A DNA stretch of 64,000 nucleotides from the NCBI RefSeq assembly GCF_000425725.1, contig NZ_KE384440.1, positions 380,317-444,316 on the forward strand, read 5' to 3'. Shown here in pieces: positions 50,398-58,017 of the stretch; within the stretch, counting starts at the first letter, position 1; each line of letters starts with the position of its first letter. The DNA comes from Halomonas halocynthiae DSM 14573. GTDB lineage: Bacteria > Pseudomonadota > Gammaproteobacteria > Pseudomonadales > Halomonadaceae. Both the position numbers and the translations under genes were made by a program. The notes beneath the pieces are model-generated. The model ran no database searches. It had not been told where the DNA came from and saw only the letters and a list, made by a program, of their open reading frames with translations.

Positions 50398-50417
50398 TAT
50401 TGTATATCTATACAGTA
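50398..50417 (-). promoter_or_regulatory. LexA (SOS) box upstream of intI
   Basis: On the minus strand it reads TACTGTATAGATATACAATA. It keeps the CTGT-N8-ACAR frame of the gammaproteobacterial LexA box with one change in the last half-site (ACAA for ACAG). It ends 18 bp before the intI start. Confidence 0.8.
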
Positions 50418-50500
50418 TTATTGATTCCGGCAAAACGCGCAAGCGCGCGAATTCTGGATAGGTGGCCGAGCTATATTTAGGTGTCTGAAAAATCAATGGG

Positions 50501-50530
50501 TTGGAAGAAATTAAGCGCGTCGGATAATAT
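50501..50530 (+). promoter_or_regulatory. Candidate cassette promoter Pc
   Basis: TTGGAA (50501-50506), 18-bp spacer, TAATAT (50525-50530), directed into attI and the array. It is the best sigma70 match in the 200-bp leader. Confidence 0.5.
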
Positions 50531-50590
50531 TATTGAACGCGCAAGATTGTTCATCCAATATCAGGACGCGCAGTCTAATCACTGTTAGTT
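50531..50590 (+). other. attI recombination site
   Basis: The core is at 50575-50590, GTCTAATCACTGTTAGTT, with the cut after G50584. The layout CTAA-N4/5-GTTA resembles the attI1 core. The upstream border is approximate. Confidence 0.8.
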
Positions 50591-50610
50591 TCCAAAAATA
50601 GGATCGAGAA

Positions 50611-50934
50611 ATGTTCGGAATATTCAAGAAAAAGGAAGATGAATGGCCATTCGATCAGCCGAAGAATTGCGCTGTTTTTACTATTCGGCAGGTCGTTGAA
50701 GGTGAATGTCCGATACAAGTTGTATATCACGATCTAGAAGATGATGGCTGGCAGTTTGTAGGCAACATTGAATACACAATGGAAGATGCCAAACTGGTGG
50801 GCCTAGAAGAAATTAGTAAAATTGATCCGTCGGTTTTCGAGGTCGCAAAAATTGAACCCGGTTACCATGCTTGGCGAAACAAAGTCGGTGACAAATGGAC
50901 AATAGCTAAAACACCTGAACAACCAGATGAGTAA
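50611..50934 (+). CDS. Cassette 1: DUF2185/immunity-like protein
   Basis: 107 residues, acidic, with EGECPIQVVYHDLEDDGWQF and a DAKLVGLEEISKIDPS segment that fits DUF2185-type immunity domains. No membrane segment. It is the first cassette and so closest to Pc. RBS AGGATCGAG precedes the ATG. Its own toxin partner is not present; the immunity assignment is tentative. Confidence 0.6.
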   Translation: MFGIFKKKEDEWPFDQPKNCAVFTIRQVVEGECPIQVVYHDLEDDGWQFVGNIEYTMEDAKLVGLEEISKIDPSVFEVAKIEPGYHAWRNKVGDKWTIAKTPEQPDE

Positions 50935-51024
50935 ACTAACAAGGCAATCAAAGATCGCCCACAAAGGGCCGTGGGCTGGACTCGCTCTGCTGCGCGCCGC
51001 TCGCCCTTTATTGCGGCGTTATCT
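50934..51024 (+). other. attC of cassette 1
   Basis: 91 bp from R'' AACTAAC to R' GTTATCT. R'' is complementary to the cassette start GTTAGTTT, as expected for an intact cassette. Confidence 0.9.
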
Positions 51025-51080
51025 TCTAGGGGGGTAGTCCAGGCTCCGGCTTGCTACAGATCGAGTTATGAGTAGGCGTA

Positions 51081-51479
51081 ATGGATTTTTTTCTTAACGA
51101 TATAATTTGGTGGAAAATATCTCTTAATGGTCTTATGAATGGCTGGATTCCTGGCGTTCTGACATTTCTTTTGGGTTTGTGGTTCGCAAGAATTTCAGAT
51201 CGCAGGAAGCTTAGGCAAAAACTAAAAAATGATATATTAGAAATATTCATCCCTGTCTTTAATTCGGGTGAGTCCATTTCAATGCCTATCGCGGACGACG
51301 CTTGTCGAAAAATGAGGGCTACGTTCAATGCCTACAAAAGAATTTATCCTGGAATGTTCGATAGAGAAGCGGAGAAGCAATTAGCTGAGTTATTGAATGA
51401 AGGGTTTATAGTGAATGGTGAGATCAACAAGAAGTTCTTTGAACCCGACACCATTCAAGATTTGATCAAACGTTTGTAG
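51081..51479 (+). CDS. Cassette 2: small protein with one membrane helix
   Basis: 132 residues. An N-terminal hydrophobic helix (WIPGVLTFLLGLWFARI) is followed by a basic stretch (DRRKLRQKLKND) and a soluble tail. The topology resembles single-pass effector or sensor proteins. I recognise no family. It is AT-rich, unlike the chromosome. Confidence 0.6.
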   Translation: MDFFLNDIIWWKISLNGLMNGWIPGVLTFLLGLWFARISDRRKLRQKLKNDILEIFIPVFNSGESISMPIADDACRKMRATFNAYKRIYPGMFDREAEKQLAELLNEGFIVNGEINKKFFEPDTIQDLIKRL

Positions 51480-51523
51480 GTTATTTTTAACTTGATAATT
51501 TCCATCTTACTTGCAACCAAGAA

Positions 51524-51622
51524 AGATAACAAAGCGCAGCATTCGCCCGCAAAAAACGCGGGCTGGGACGGCCTACACGTCGCTGCGCTTTGTTTCGGCC
51601 GCCCATGTGCGCGGCGTTATAC
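51524..51622 (+). other. attC of cassette 2
   Basis: 99 bp from AGATAAC to GTTATAC. R'' matches the cassette start GTTATCT. Confidence 0.9.
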
Positions 51623-51641
51623 GAAAAGGCAATCACACTAA

Positions 51642-52373
51642 ATGAATTTGGGTAAGTACTCCAAGCTAGTCGATCTAGAAGCCAAAAATGAGCTTCAAAA
51701 ATGCCTATATTTCGCCTTTTATCTTAAGGCTACAAAGGAGGTTTTTGAGTTCTCAGTCTCAGATATTGTTGATGTTTTTGAAAAGCTACATTTCTCCAAG
51801 CCCAATTTATCTAGATTAAAGAAGAATATTTCATCCTCTAGAGACTTCGTCCGAGGTAGTGCTGCGGGGCTCTACAAGATTCATGGCAAAGCCCTGACTA
51901 AGCTAGAAAAAGATATTCCGGAAGTATCTGAGAAATCCGAAGAAATAATATCTGATGATTTAATACTGCCAGAATCCCTGTTTATGGGCACAAGAGGTTT
52001 CATCGAATCATTATCCAAGCAAATAAATGCATCGTATGAAAATAACCTTTTTGATGGCTGTGCTGTGTTAATGCGGAGGCTCTTGGAGATCCTACTTATA
52101 CTCTCATATGAAAAAAAAGGCATAGAGTCACAGATAAAAAATAGCGACGGTAGCTATAAGCTCCTCAATGGTATTGCTGCTGATGCTAAAACAAATTCGA
52201 CTCTAGGCCTTTCAAGAAATACCAAGGATAGCCTAGAGAAGTTTCGCTTAGTGGGTAATTTTTCCGCACACAAAATATACTACACTGCAAAGCGCAAAGA
52301 TATTTCCGGAATATCACAGGAGTATAGAGCTTCAATTGAAGAGCTATTGTATAAAGCGGGCTTAATTAAATAG
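51642..52373 (+). CDS. Cassette 3, gene 1: winged-helix plus HEPN/DUF4145-like protein
   Basis: 243 residues. The N-terminal part (about 15-90) looks like a winged helix (LQKCLYFAFYLKATKEVF ... NLSRLKKNISSSRDF) and resembles the C-terminal part of the next gene's product. The C-terminal part (about 115-235) is all-alpha, with RRLLEILLILSYEKKG and Arg202/Asn206/His210 in RLVGNFSAHK, recalling the Nx3H core of DUF4145/HEPN proteins. It is followed by a second gene after 9 bp. Function is inferred only; it could be an RNase-like effector or a regulator. Confidence 0.65.
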   Translation: MNLGKYSKLVDLEAKNELQKCLYFAFYLKATKEVFEFSVSDIVDVFEKLHFSKPNLSRLKKNISSSRDFVRGSAAGLYKIHGKALTKLEKDIPEVSEKSEEIISDDLILPESLFMGTRGFIESLSKQINASYENNLFDGCAVLMRRLLEILLILSYEKKGIESQIKNSDGSYKLLNGIAADAKTNSTLGLSRNTKDSLEKFRLVGNFSAHKIYYTAKRKDISGISQEYRASIEELLYKAGLIK

Positions 52374-52382
52374 GATAAATAA

Positions 52383-52907
52383 ATGGAAACTACACGAGTA
52401 AAAATAAATCTTCACTCTGGTGAAATAGAGCTAGAAGGCAGCGAAGAGTTTGTAGAGAGTCAAATGGAAAACCTCGACTCAATTATTGAGCTACTATCCT
52501 CTGTAAGCAAGCCTGCAACGACTAATGCTAACAATGATATTAAGGACGAAGCCGAGGAAGAAGCCGAGGATGAATCACCGCAACAAGAGGTGCAGAATCC
52601 AGGAAATATATCCGTTCCCAGCTCTTTCGGTGAGTGGATGCATAAATTTAAAGATGACGTCAATGATCTAGAGAAGTGCCTGCTAACGGCCTACTATGTC
52701 CAAAACGGTTCCCCGCAAAATGATTTCAAAACACGCGAGGTCAATAACTCTCTCAAAGAGCACGGAATTAAATTATCAAATCCATCCACATCATTAAAAC
52801 GGTTAGTTGAGAAGAAGTTACTGTTCCAAACAAGAAAAAATGGAACTGTAAAATTCATGCGAGTATCGCAAGATGGCATACAGCTAATTAAGTCCCTGCT
52901 ACGGTAA
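52383..52907 (+). CDS. Cassette 3, gene 2: acidic protein with C-terminal winged helix
   Basis: 174 residues. The N-terminus RVKINLHSGEIELEGSEEFV is a small motif seen at the start of many uncharacterised proteins, followed by an acidic linker (DEAEEEAEDE). The C-terminal domain (about 98-170) reads DLEKCLLTAYYVQNGSPQND ... SLKRLVEKKLLFQTRKN, like a winged helix and like the N-terminus of gene 1. The two genes lie 9 bp apart, so they are translated as a unit. No known family assigned. Confidence 0.65.
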   Translation: METTRVKINLHSGEIELEGSEEFVESQMENLDSIIELLSSVSKPATTNANNDIKDEAEEEAEDESPQQEVQNPGNISVPSSFGEWMHKFKDDVNDLEKCLLTAYYVQNGSPQNDFKTREVNNSLKEHGIKLSNPSTSLKRLVEKKLLFQTRKNGTVKFMRVSQDGIQLIKSLLR

Positions 52908-52909
52908 TC

Positions 52910-52973
52910 GTATAACAAGTTGCGCAAGCGGGACAAAGTGCTGCGCACTTCGCCCCTTCGCAAGGCGTTACAC
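52910..52973 (+). other. attC of cassette 3
   Basis: 64 bp from GTATAAC to GTTACAC, the shortest in the array. R'' matches the cassette start GTTATAC. Confidence 0.88.
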
Positions 52974-52988
52974 ACCATAGGAGAAAAC

Positions 52989-53690
52989 GTGGCAGATTCA
53001 GGACCTTCAATTTCAAAAATAGTAGCTTCAAGTACAAGCTTTGTTGAAAAGGCCGTGGAGTTCCGACATTTTATGCTTTTCACTGCTTTTGTATTGTTGC
53101 TTGATTCCTGTTTAGTAATATTTTACGGGAAAGATCTTTTGTCATCATTCGAGAGCTTAAATGAACCGGAGGTTAATGCTGCTAATGCAATCGTATTTCT
53201 AGCTCTTTTCTTCTTTAGTATGGCGTTATTTTTCCCTGCATTGCGCCAGATTATTCGGCTAGGTATTGCGTGGGTTTACTTTAAATGGTTTTGGAGTCTA
53301 GAGAGTAAGAATGAGTATGGTGACGGCTGGCATTATCCATCACTAAAAAAAGATGAAGCTCTCAAGAATAGGGATAACTTTGTTCTTGATATAATTGCAA
53401 AACATGAAGAAGAGATAATGAATAAGCACATAAATTTAAATGTGGGTTTTGCTTTGGTATTGCTTTTCGCAGTAAACTTTTTGGCTATAGGTAGCGAGTC
53501 CCTGAATACTTTAACCCAGCAGGCGGCGTTTCTCCTCGATAAAGATTTTGGATTTTGGATAAATCGTTTGATCAATGCAGGTATTGGCGTGTTTATTATT
53601 TTTTCCCTAATCATGCTTGGCCTGTCACTTAATCCAGTTGAAGAAGATAAAGTCTATATCCCTTCAGGAAACGTAAAATCAGATGTGTAA
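52989..53690 (+). CDS. Cassette 4: membrane protein of unknown function
   Basis: 233 residues from the GTG at 52989 (RBS AGGAG). Four membrane helices: FMLFTAFVLLLDSCLVIF, AIVFLALFFFSMALFF, NVGFALVLLFAVNFLAI and GIGVFIIFSLIMLGLS. A charged loop lies between the second and third. No family recognised. The stop TAA lies within the R'' box of attC 4. Confidence 0.65.
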   Translation: MADSGPSISKIVASSTSFVEKAVEFRHFMLFTAFVLLLDSCLVIFYGKDLLSSFESLNEPEVNAANAIVFLALFFFSMALFFPALRQIIRLGIAWVYFKWFWSLESKNEYGDGWHYPSLKKDEALKNRDNFVLDIIAKHEEEIMNKHINLNVGFALVLLFAVNFLAIGSESLNTLTQQAAFLLDKDFGFWINRLINAGIGVFIIFSLIMLGLSLNPVEEDKVYIPSGNVKSDV

Positions 53691-53756
53691 CAAAGTACTG
53701 TTGTCGGACAAGTTTTCCGCTTCGCTCCAAACTTGCCGCAAAGCACGGCGTTAGAG
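53685..53756 (+). other. attC of cassette 4
   Basis: 72 bp from GTGTAAC to GTTAGAG. R'' matches the cassette start GTTACAC. Confidence 0.9.
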
Positions 53757-53772
53757 CGATGAGGAGAATTGC

Positions 53773-54039
53773 ATGCACGAATGGGTAAATCTGACAACCC
53801 GAATCGGTGAGTCTATCCAAGACCCGCAAACAGACCAACTTCGTGCAGCTCTTGAAGAGCTATTCGCCTCGAAGGATGATGAGCACCCAGATAGCTGGGT
53901 TGAGTGTGGAAGTGAACAAGGTCCGCTGCACTCTCTTACTTTCTTTTACAGTGGTCGCGGATTTTATACCAAGTACTCGGATGCAGATATGACTGATGAG
54001 CTTGAAAACCGAGAGATAAAGGTGTCTAGTCCAGCCTAG
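53773..54039 (+). CDS. Cassette 5: small acidic protein
   Basis: 88 residues, acidic, with RAALEELFASKDDEHPDSW and a Phe/Tyr-rich stretch (LTFFYSGRGFYTKYSDAD). No signal peptide or membrane helix. It resembles small immunity proteins in size and charge, but I cannot name a family. RBS GAGGAGAA precedes the ATG. Confidence 0.55.
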   Translation: MHEWVNLTTRIGESIQDPQTDQLRAALEELFASKDDEHPDSWVECGSEQGPLHSLTFFYSGRGFYTKYSDADMTDELENREIKVSSPA

Positions 54040-54084
54040 GCGCTTCAGTTTTGGGAGTACTTAATCAACGGGCAGTATGAAAAG

Positions 54085-54168
54085 CTCTAACAAGGGCAGC
54101 CAAGGCGACGGCTTTTTCGTTTCGGCTTCGCCTCCACTACAAACCCGCGCTTGCTGCCGGCGTTATGT
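54085..54168 (+). other. attC of cassette 5
   Basis: 84 bp from CTCTAAC to GTTATGT. R'' matches GTTAGAG. The interior (GGCGACGGCTTTTTCGTTTC) is close to attC 6 and attC 11. Confidence 0.92.
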
Positions 54169-54197
54169 GTTCAAAGACTCCATCTTGGAGAATGTAG

Positions 54198-54818
54198 ATG
54201 GAAGATGATTTTGAAGTTGAGAGGCACCAGCAATATCGCACCGAAATACCGCCACAATCGGGGCGAGGCTTCCGAGTGCAGAAGGGCGAATGCTTACGTG
54301 TAATTGACCCCGAGGGGCAACAAGTTGCCGATTTGTGGGCGTTCGTCGTGAACAGTGATGGAGTCGATTGGCTTAGCACCTCGCAAACACGGGACATTAC
54401 GGAACGAATGTTTCCTGTTCCTGGCAAGAGCTTTTACAGCGAACAGGCTAATCAGGTTTTGACGCTCATCGAAGACAACTCACCTTGTCCCCACGATATG
54501 CTTTTTCCTGCATGCAACCGTGGGCTTTATGAGCGCGCCGGTTTCCCGGGCCACCCGAACTGTCGAGAGAACCTCCTGGATATCCTATCCAAAGCTGGCA
54601 TTTCCCTTCCAATTGTTCCTGACCCGGTCAATCTGTTCCAGCGATCCGAGCCGCAACCCGACGGTCGGCTTGAAGTGATTGCATCAAACAATCCCCCGGG
54701 TGGAAACGTGTTGCTGCGAGCCGATGTTGATTTATTTGTCGTGATCACAGCCTGTTCCGTGGACTATCACCCAACAAACGGTGAGTGCTGTACAGGCATC
54801 GTCGTAGAGCACCAATGA
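54198..54818 (+). CDS. Cassette 6: DUF1989 (urea-carboxylase-associated family) protein
   Basis: 206 residues. The family's core is seen in GECLRVIDPEGQQVADLWAF, TLIEDNSPCPHDMLFPACN and the His/Cys-rich metal site of the fold (CPHD, CNRGLYERAGFPGHPNC). The closing VITACSVDYHPTNG matches too. DUF1989 proteins are tied to urea or amidine metabolism in some operons. Here there is no such context. Confidence 0.75.
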   Translation: MEDDFEVERHQQYRTEIPPQSGRGFRVQKGECLRVIDPEGQQVADLWAFVVNSDGVDWLSTSQTRDITERMFPVPGKSFYSEQANQVLTLIEDNSPCPHDMLFPACNRGLYERAGFPGHPNCRENLLDILSKAGISLPIVPDPVNLFQRSEPQPDGRLEVIASNNPPGGNVLLRADVDLFVVITACSVDYHPTNGECCTGIVVEHQ

Positions 54819-54864
54819 CTTGTTGCAGAGTCGTGGAAGGTGAGGTGCTGACGGGGTTCCCGAC

Positions 54865-54948
54865 ACATAACCAAGCCAAGCACGGCGACCACTTTTACGT
54901 TGCGGCTCCGCTTTCACTACAAAGCTGCGCGTGTTGGCAGCGTTAACT
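54865..54948 (+). other. attC of cassette 6
   Basis: 84 bp from ACATAAC to GTTAACT. R'' matches GTTATGT. Confidence 0.92.
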
Positions 54949-54961
54949 GCCCAAGGAAGTT

Positions 54962-55378
54962 ATGAACATCGAATACAAAATCAATGAATCCATAGCGGCT
55001 GACCAATTTGTAGAGCTCTTGAAAGCATCGACACTGGGTGAGCGCCGCCCTATAGACGATAGGGAGTGCATGGAGGGCGTGCTTTCAAATAGCAACCTTA
55101 TCGTTAGCGCGTGGCATAGTAACCGGCTTGTGGGTATCGCCCGAAGCGTCACTGATTTTCATTATGCCTGCTATCTGTCGGATCTGGCAGTAAGTCTAGA
55201 GTACCAAAAATCTGGTATTGGTAGGCGGCTCCAAATTCTGACTCAAGAGCAGCTTGGGCCAAAGTGTAAACTTATACTCATCGCTGCCCCAGCAGCCAAC
55301 CATTACTACGAGCATATTGGTTTTCAAAACAATCCACGCTGCTGGGTGCTTGAACGTGAATCAAGTATTAGCAGTTAA
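54962..55378 (+). CDS. Cassette 7: GNAT-family acetyltransferase
   Basis: 138 residues. The acetyl-CoA-binding loop appears in EYQKSGIGRRLQILTQEQLG, followed by KLILIAAPAANHYYEHIGFQ, typical of GNAT motifs A and B. The substrate is unknown; GNAT cassettes are common in integrons. The stop falls inside the R'' box. Confidence 0.8.
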   Translation: MNIEYKINESIAADQFVELLKASTLGERRPIDDRECMEGVLSNSNLIVSAWHSNRLVGIARSVTDFHYACYLSDLAVSLEYQKSGIGRRLQILTQEQLGPKCKLILIAAPAANHYYEHIGFQNNPRCWVLERESSISS

Positions 55379-55454
55379 CAAACCAAGGCAGTGGGACATA
55401 TTTTGCTTCGCTGCGCTCAAAACGCAAAATATGCCCCTGCTTGGGGCGTTATGC
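55373..55454 (+). other. attC of cassette 7
   Basis: 82 bp from AGTTAAC to GTTATGC. R'' matches GTTAACT. Confidence 0.92.
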
Positions 55455-55477
55455 CTCACAAGGAAAAGGAACTTTCG

Positions 55478-56014
55478 ATGTTTAAAATCGAGACTAAGCG
55501 TCTGATTATTAGGGATATGACTCCGAATGATGAAGGCGCTTTTGTTGCTATGTCTCAGGATGCTAAATATCAGCGTTTCTATGACGAAAGCGATTGTGAT
55601 CCTAATAAATACCGAGAGTTAACACGCTTGTTTATCGCTCAGGCTTCTGAGAAGCCAAGAAAATCATACCAATTAGCTGTCGAGTGCAAGGTGTCAGGTG
55701 AGTTCGTTGGTACTGTTTGTTTACGGCTAGAGGACAATCAGCAGGCTTCGATGGGGTGTGCATTTTCCAGAGTATCTCAAGGTAATAAGTTAAGTCATGA
55801 AGCCGCTTTGGCTCTGGCAGATTTTGGGTTCTCGGAGTTGGGAGTTCACCGCATTTATGCGGAGACAATCAGTAAAAACCTGCCAGCTATTAAGCTCTGT
55901 AAGTCTCTGGGTATGCGCCAAGAAGCACATTTTAAAGAACATCGTTTTTTCAAAGGACAGTGGTGGGATACAGTGGTTTTGGCAGCCCTTCGAACCGAGT
56001 GGGGCAAGGCATAA
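55478..56014 (+). CDS. Cassette 8: GNAT-family acetyltransferase (RimJ/RimL-like)
   Basis: 178 residues from the ATG at 55478 (RBS AAGGAAAAGG). An ATG inside the R' box (55451) is an in-frame alternative. ETKRLIIRDMTPNDEG at the start and ALADFGFSELGVHRIYAETI with NLPAIKLCKSLGMRQE at the end fit the RimJ/RimL GNAT group. Substrate unknown. Confidence 0.8.
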   Translation: MFKIETKRLIIRDMTPNDEGAFVAMSQDAKYQRFYDESDCDPNKYRELTRLFIAQASEKPRKSYQLAVECKVSGEFVGTVCLRLEDNQQASMGCAFSRVSQGNKLSHEAALALADFGFSELGVHRIYAETISKNLPAIKLCKSLGMRQEAHFKEHRFFKGQWWDTVVLAALRTEWGKA

Positions 56015-56134
56015 CAAACTGTTTAAGAGTGATTCGCAACGCGTGGCATTTTTACTATGCGTTGCGTTTAGTGTTTAAGGTGGTATGCGGCGGCATCGGT
56101 ATTGCGTTGCTCACACCTTAACAGGGCGTTATAT
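56009..56134 (+). other. attC of cassette 8, Vibrio-repeat-like
   Basis: 126 bp from GCATAAC to GTTATAT. It starts ATAACAAACTGTTTAAGAG, contains GCAACGCGTGGCATTTTTAC, and ends AACAGGGCGTTAT, the pattern and length of the Vibrio cholerae repeats. Confidence 0.88.
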
Positions 56135-56171
56135 TCCACAAGCTGATCGGTGAGCTTTTTAAGGATAAAGG

Positions 56172-56717
56172 ATGAAATATATTGAAATCCCCAAGTATCT
56201 TCATGAGGTCTTTGGTGAAAAGCAATCTTTAATTGAAATTACTTGTACGGCAATATTTGCCTTATTTGGTAGTTTTCTAATTTATTTCCAGTTTTATCGT
56301 CCTATAGCCTATGAAAATGGTTGGTTGACAGTGTTAGGTTTCATTCTAATTGCTGATGTGCTGGCTGGATGCATTGCAAATTTTAGCCGAGGCACAAATA
56401 AGTTTTACGCAGAAAGGAGCAAGGGACGATTTCTTTTTATTGCTATACATATTCATATCTTAGCGATAGCGTGGCTTCTTTCTGCACCCTTAGAGTATGC
56501 GTTTCTAATCTGGGCCTACACAATAATATCCGCCTTAGTGGTAAATGCTTTAAAGGACAATCGCATCCAACTGTTCATTTCTGCAAATTTAATGTGTAGT
56601 GGTTTGTTATTACTTATGTTTTTACCGTTACCCACTTGGTTTTTAATCACCAGTACGTTCTTTTTGATTAAAGTCATGTTTAGTTTCGCCGTGGATCATT
56701 ATGGCAATCAGGATTAA
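56172..56717 (+). CDS. Cassette 9: membrane protein of unknown function
   Basis: 181 residues with five to six membrane helices (IFALFGSFLIYFQFY, WLTVLGFILIADVLAGCIA, FLFIAIHIHILAIAWLLSA, FLIWAYTIISALVVNAL, LMCSGLLLLMFLPLPTW). No family recognised. Distinctly AT-rich, fitting the Vibrio-like attC. Confidence 0.6.
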   Translation: MKYIEIPKYLHEVFGEKQSLIEITCTAIFALFGSFLIYFQFYRPIAYENGWLTVLGFILIADVLAGCIANFSRGTNKFYAERSKGRFLFIAIHIHILAIAWLLSAPLEYAFLIWAYTIISALVVNALKDNRIQLFISANLMCSGLLLLMFLPLPTWFLITSTFFLIKVMFSFAVDHYGNQD

Positions 56718-56748
56718 ATACGTAGCCTATCATGGTTAAGTGAATCGA

Positions 56749-56876
56749 ATATAAAAAACGGCTCAAGAGGGATTGCCAACGCTTGACGGTTTTAGTGTAA
56801 AATTGAAATTCAGAGCTTACAGTATGTTTTTTAAGTTCGGTGGTGCGTTGTCAACCCCTTAGTCGGGACGTTATAG
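56749..56876 (+). other. attC of cassette 9, Vibrio-repeat-like with altered R''
   Basis: 128 bp ending in GTTATAG. R'' reads ATATAAA where ATATAAC is expected from the cassette start GTTATAT, losing the conserved AAC. The interior (ACGGCTCAAGAGGGATTG ... CAACCCCTTAGTCGGGACG) is VCR-like. Confidence 0.85.
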
Positions 56877-56907
56877 GTAAACCCATCATCTGCATTAGGA
56901 ATAGAAA

Positions 56908-57471
56908 ATGAAATGTTCTGTATACATAGCAACAAGCACAGACGGTTACATTGCAACTACCGAAGGAGAAGTTGACTGGCTCCATAGTGCTGGCAACCCT
57001 GATGCTGACATGGGGGATAACCCAGATATGGGTTTTGGCGCTTATATGGCTTCTGTTGACTGCATGATCATGGGGCGTAAGTGCATGGAAATGATTTCCA
57101 GCATGAATTTATCTCCTGAACAATGGCCATATGGTGACATACACATCGTAGTTTTGAGCAACACCTTAAAAACACCACCAGAAAATTTAAAAGGCAAGGT
57201 GGAAATGTACTCTGGTGAAATTACTGACTTAATAGCTCAGCTAAAAAGTAAAGGATTAAAGCATGCTTATATTGATGGCGGCTTTACAATTACCTCATTT
57301 CTTAATTTTAAGCTAATAGATGAAATGACTATAACTAGAGCGCCTGTATTGTTGGGGGCTGGCATACCTCTTTTCGGCAAGCTAAATAATCACATAAAGT
57401 TAGTGGAGGCTGAGTCAACCGCTTTTGAAAATGACTTTGTTCAAGAAAAGTACGGAGTAAATTACTTATAA
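56908..57471 (+). CDS. Cassette 10: RibD_C/DHFR-like reductase
   Basis: 187 residues of the dihydrofolate-reductase-like RibD C-terminal family: MKCSVYIATSTDGYIAT, IMGRKCMEMISS and YIDGGFTITSFLNF. Members bind NADPH; many are not true DHFRs. Whether it reduces dihydrofolate or lowers trimethoprim sensitivity cannot be told. The stop TAA lies in the R'' box. Confidence 0.78.
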   Translation: MKCSVYIATSTDGYIATTEGEVDWLHSAGNPDADMGDNPDMGFGAYMASVDCMIMGRKCMEMISSMNLSPEQWPYGDIHIVVLSNTLKTPPENLKGKVEMYSGEITDLIAQLKSKGLKHAYIDGGFTITSFLNFKLIDEMTITRAPVLLGAGIPLFGKLNNHIKLVEAESTAFENDFVQEKYGVNYL

Positions 57472-57582
57472 CAAACGGCTCCACTGAGACGCCCAAACCG
57501 ACGCGCTTTTTGTGGGTTTCGCTGCGCTCACTTTACCACAAAAAGCTCTCCGGCTTGGGCGCTGGTGATCCGGGCGTTATGA
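57466..57582 (+). other. attC of cassette 10
   Basis: 117 bp from TTATAAC to GTTATGA. R'' has one mismatch to the cassette start (CTATAAC expected). Confidence 0.88.
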
Positions 57583-57626
57583 ATCAAAAACAATCGACAG
57601 CTGACAATCCCAATAAAGTTAATTTT

Positions 57627-57684
57627 TAGTTAGCCATTGACCTAAGTATAATCCTCCTCTATAGTTAGCTATATGGATAACTAT
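57627..57684 (+). promoter_or_regulatory. Putative promoter and operator of cassette 11
   Basis: A TATAAT box (57647-57652) lies between two direct copies of TAGTTAGC (57627-57634 and 57662-57669). An inverted repeat ATAGTTA/TAACTAT (57661-57667, 57678-57684) spans the ATG of the HTH gene. This suggests autoregulation by the encoded ArsR-like protein. Confidence 0.5.
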
Positions 57685-58017
57685 GAAAATTCACTCGATA
57701 GCGTTTTTCACGCATTAGCTGACCCAACTCGTCGCGCGGTCATTGAGCGGCTTAGCCAAAAAGCTTCAACTATTAGTGAGCTTGCCGAGCCCTTTAATAT
57801 GGCTTTACCGTCTTTTATGAAACATATCGGCGTTCTTGAAAAATCAGGGCTGATCGATTCGAAGAAAGTCGGACGGGTTAGAACTTGCGAAATTAAACCG
57901 GAAGCACTATCTGCAACGCAGACGTGGCTCGATGAGCAGCGGGCTTTGTGGGAAGGTCGTACGGATCGGCTTGCTGAATATGTTGAGAACCTAACCAAGG
58001 AGGAGCAATCAAAATGA
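57673..58017 (+). CDS. Cassette 11, gene 1: ArsR-family HTH regulator
   Basis: 114 residues. Winged HTH with FHALADPTRRAVIERLSQKA and the recognition region LPSFMKHIGVLEKSGLI. It lacks the Cys pair of metal-sensing ArsR proteins (the site reads TISELAEPF), so it belongs to the group often paired with SRPBCC genes. It overlaps the next gene by four bases. Confidence 0.85.
   Translation: MDNYENSLDSVFHALADPTRRAVIERLSQKASTISELAEPFNMALPSFMKHIGVLEKSGLIDSKKVGRVRTCEIKPEALSATQTWLDEQRALWEGRTDRLAEYVENLTKEEQSK

Noticed and set aside
52920..52988. Upstream start of the cassette 4 gene
   Set aside because: It lies inside attC 3; the GTG at 52989 has a good AGGAG.
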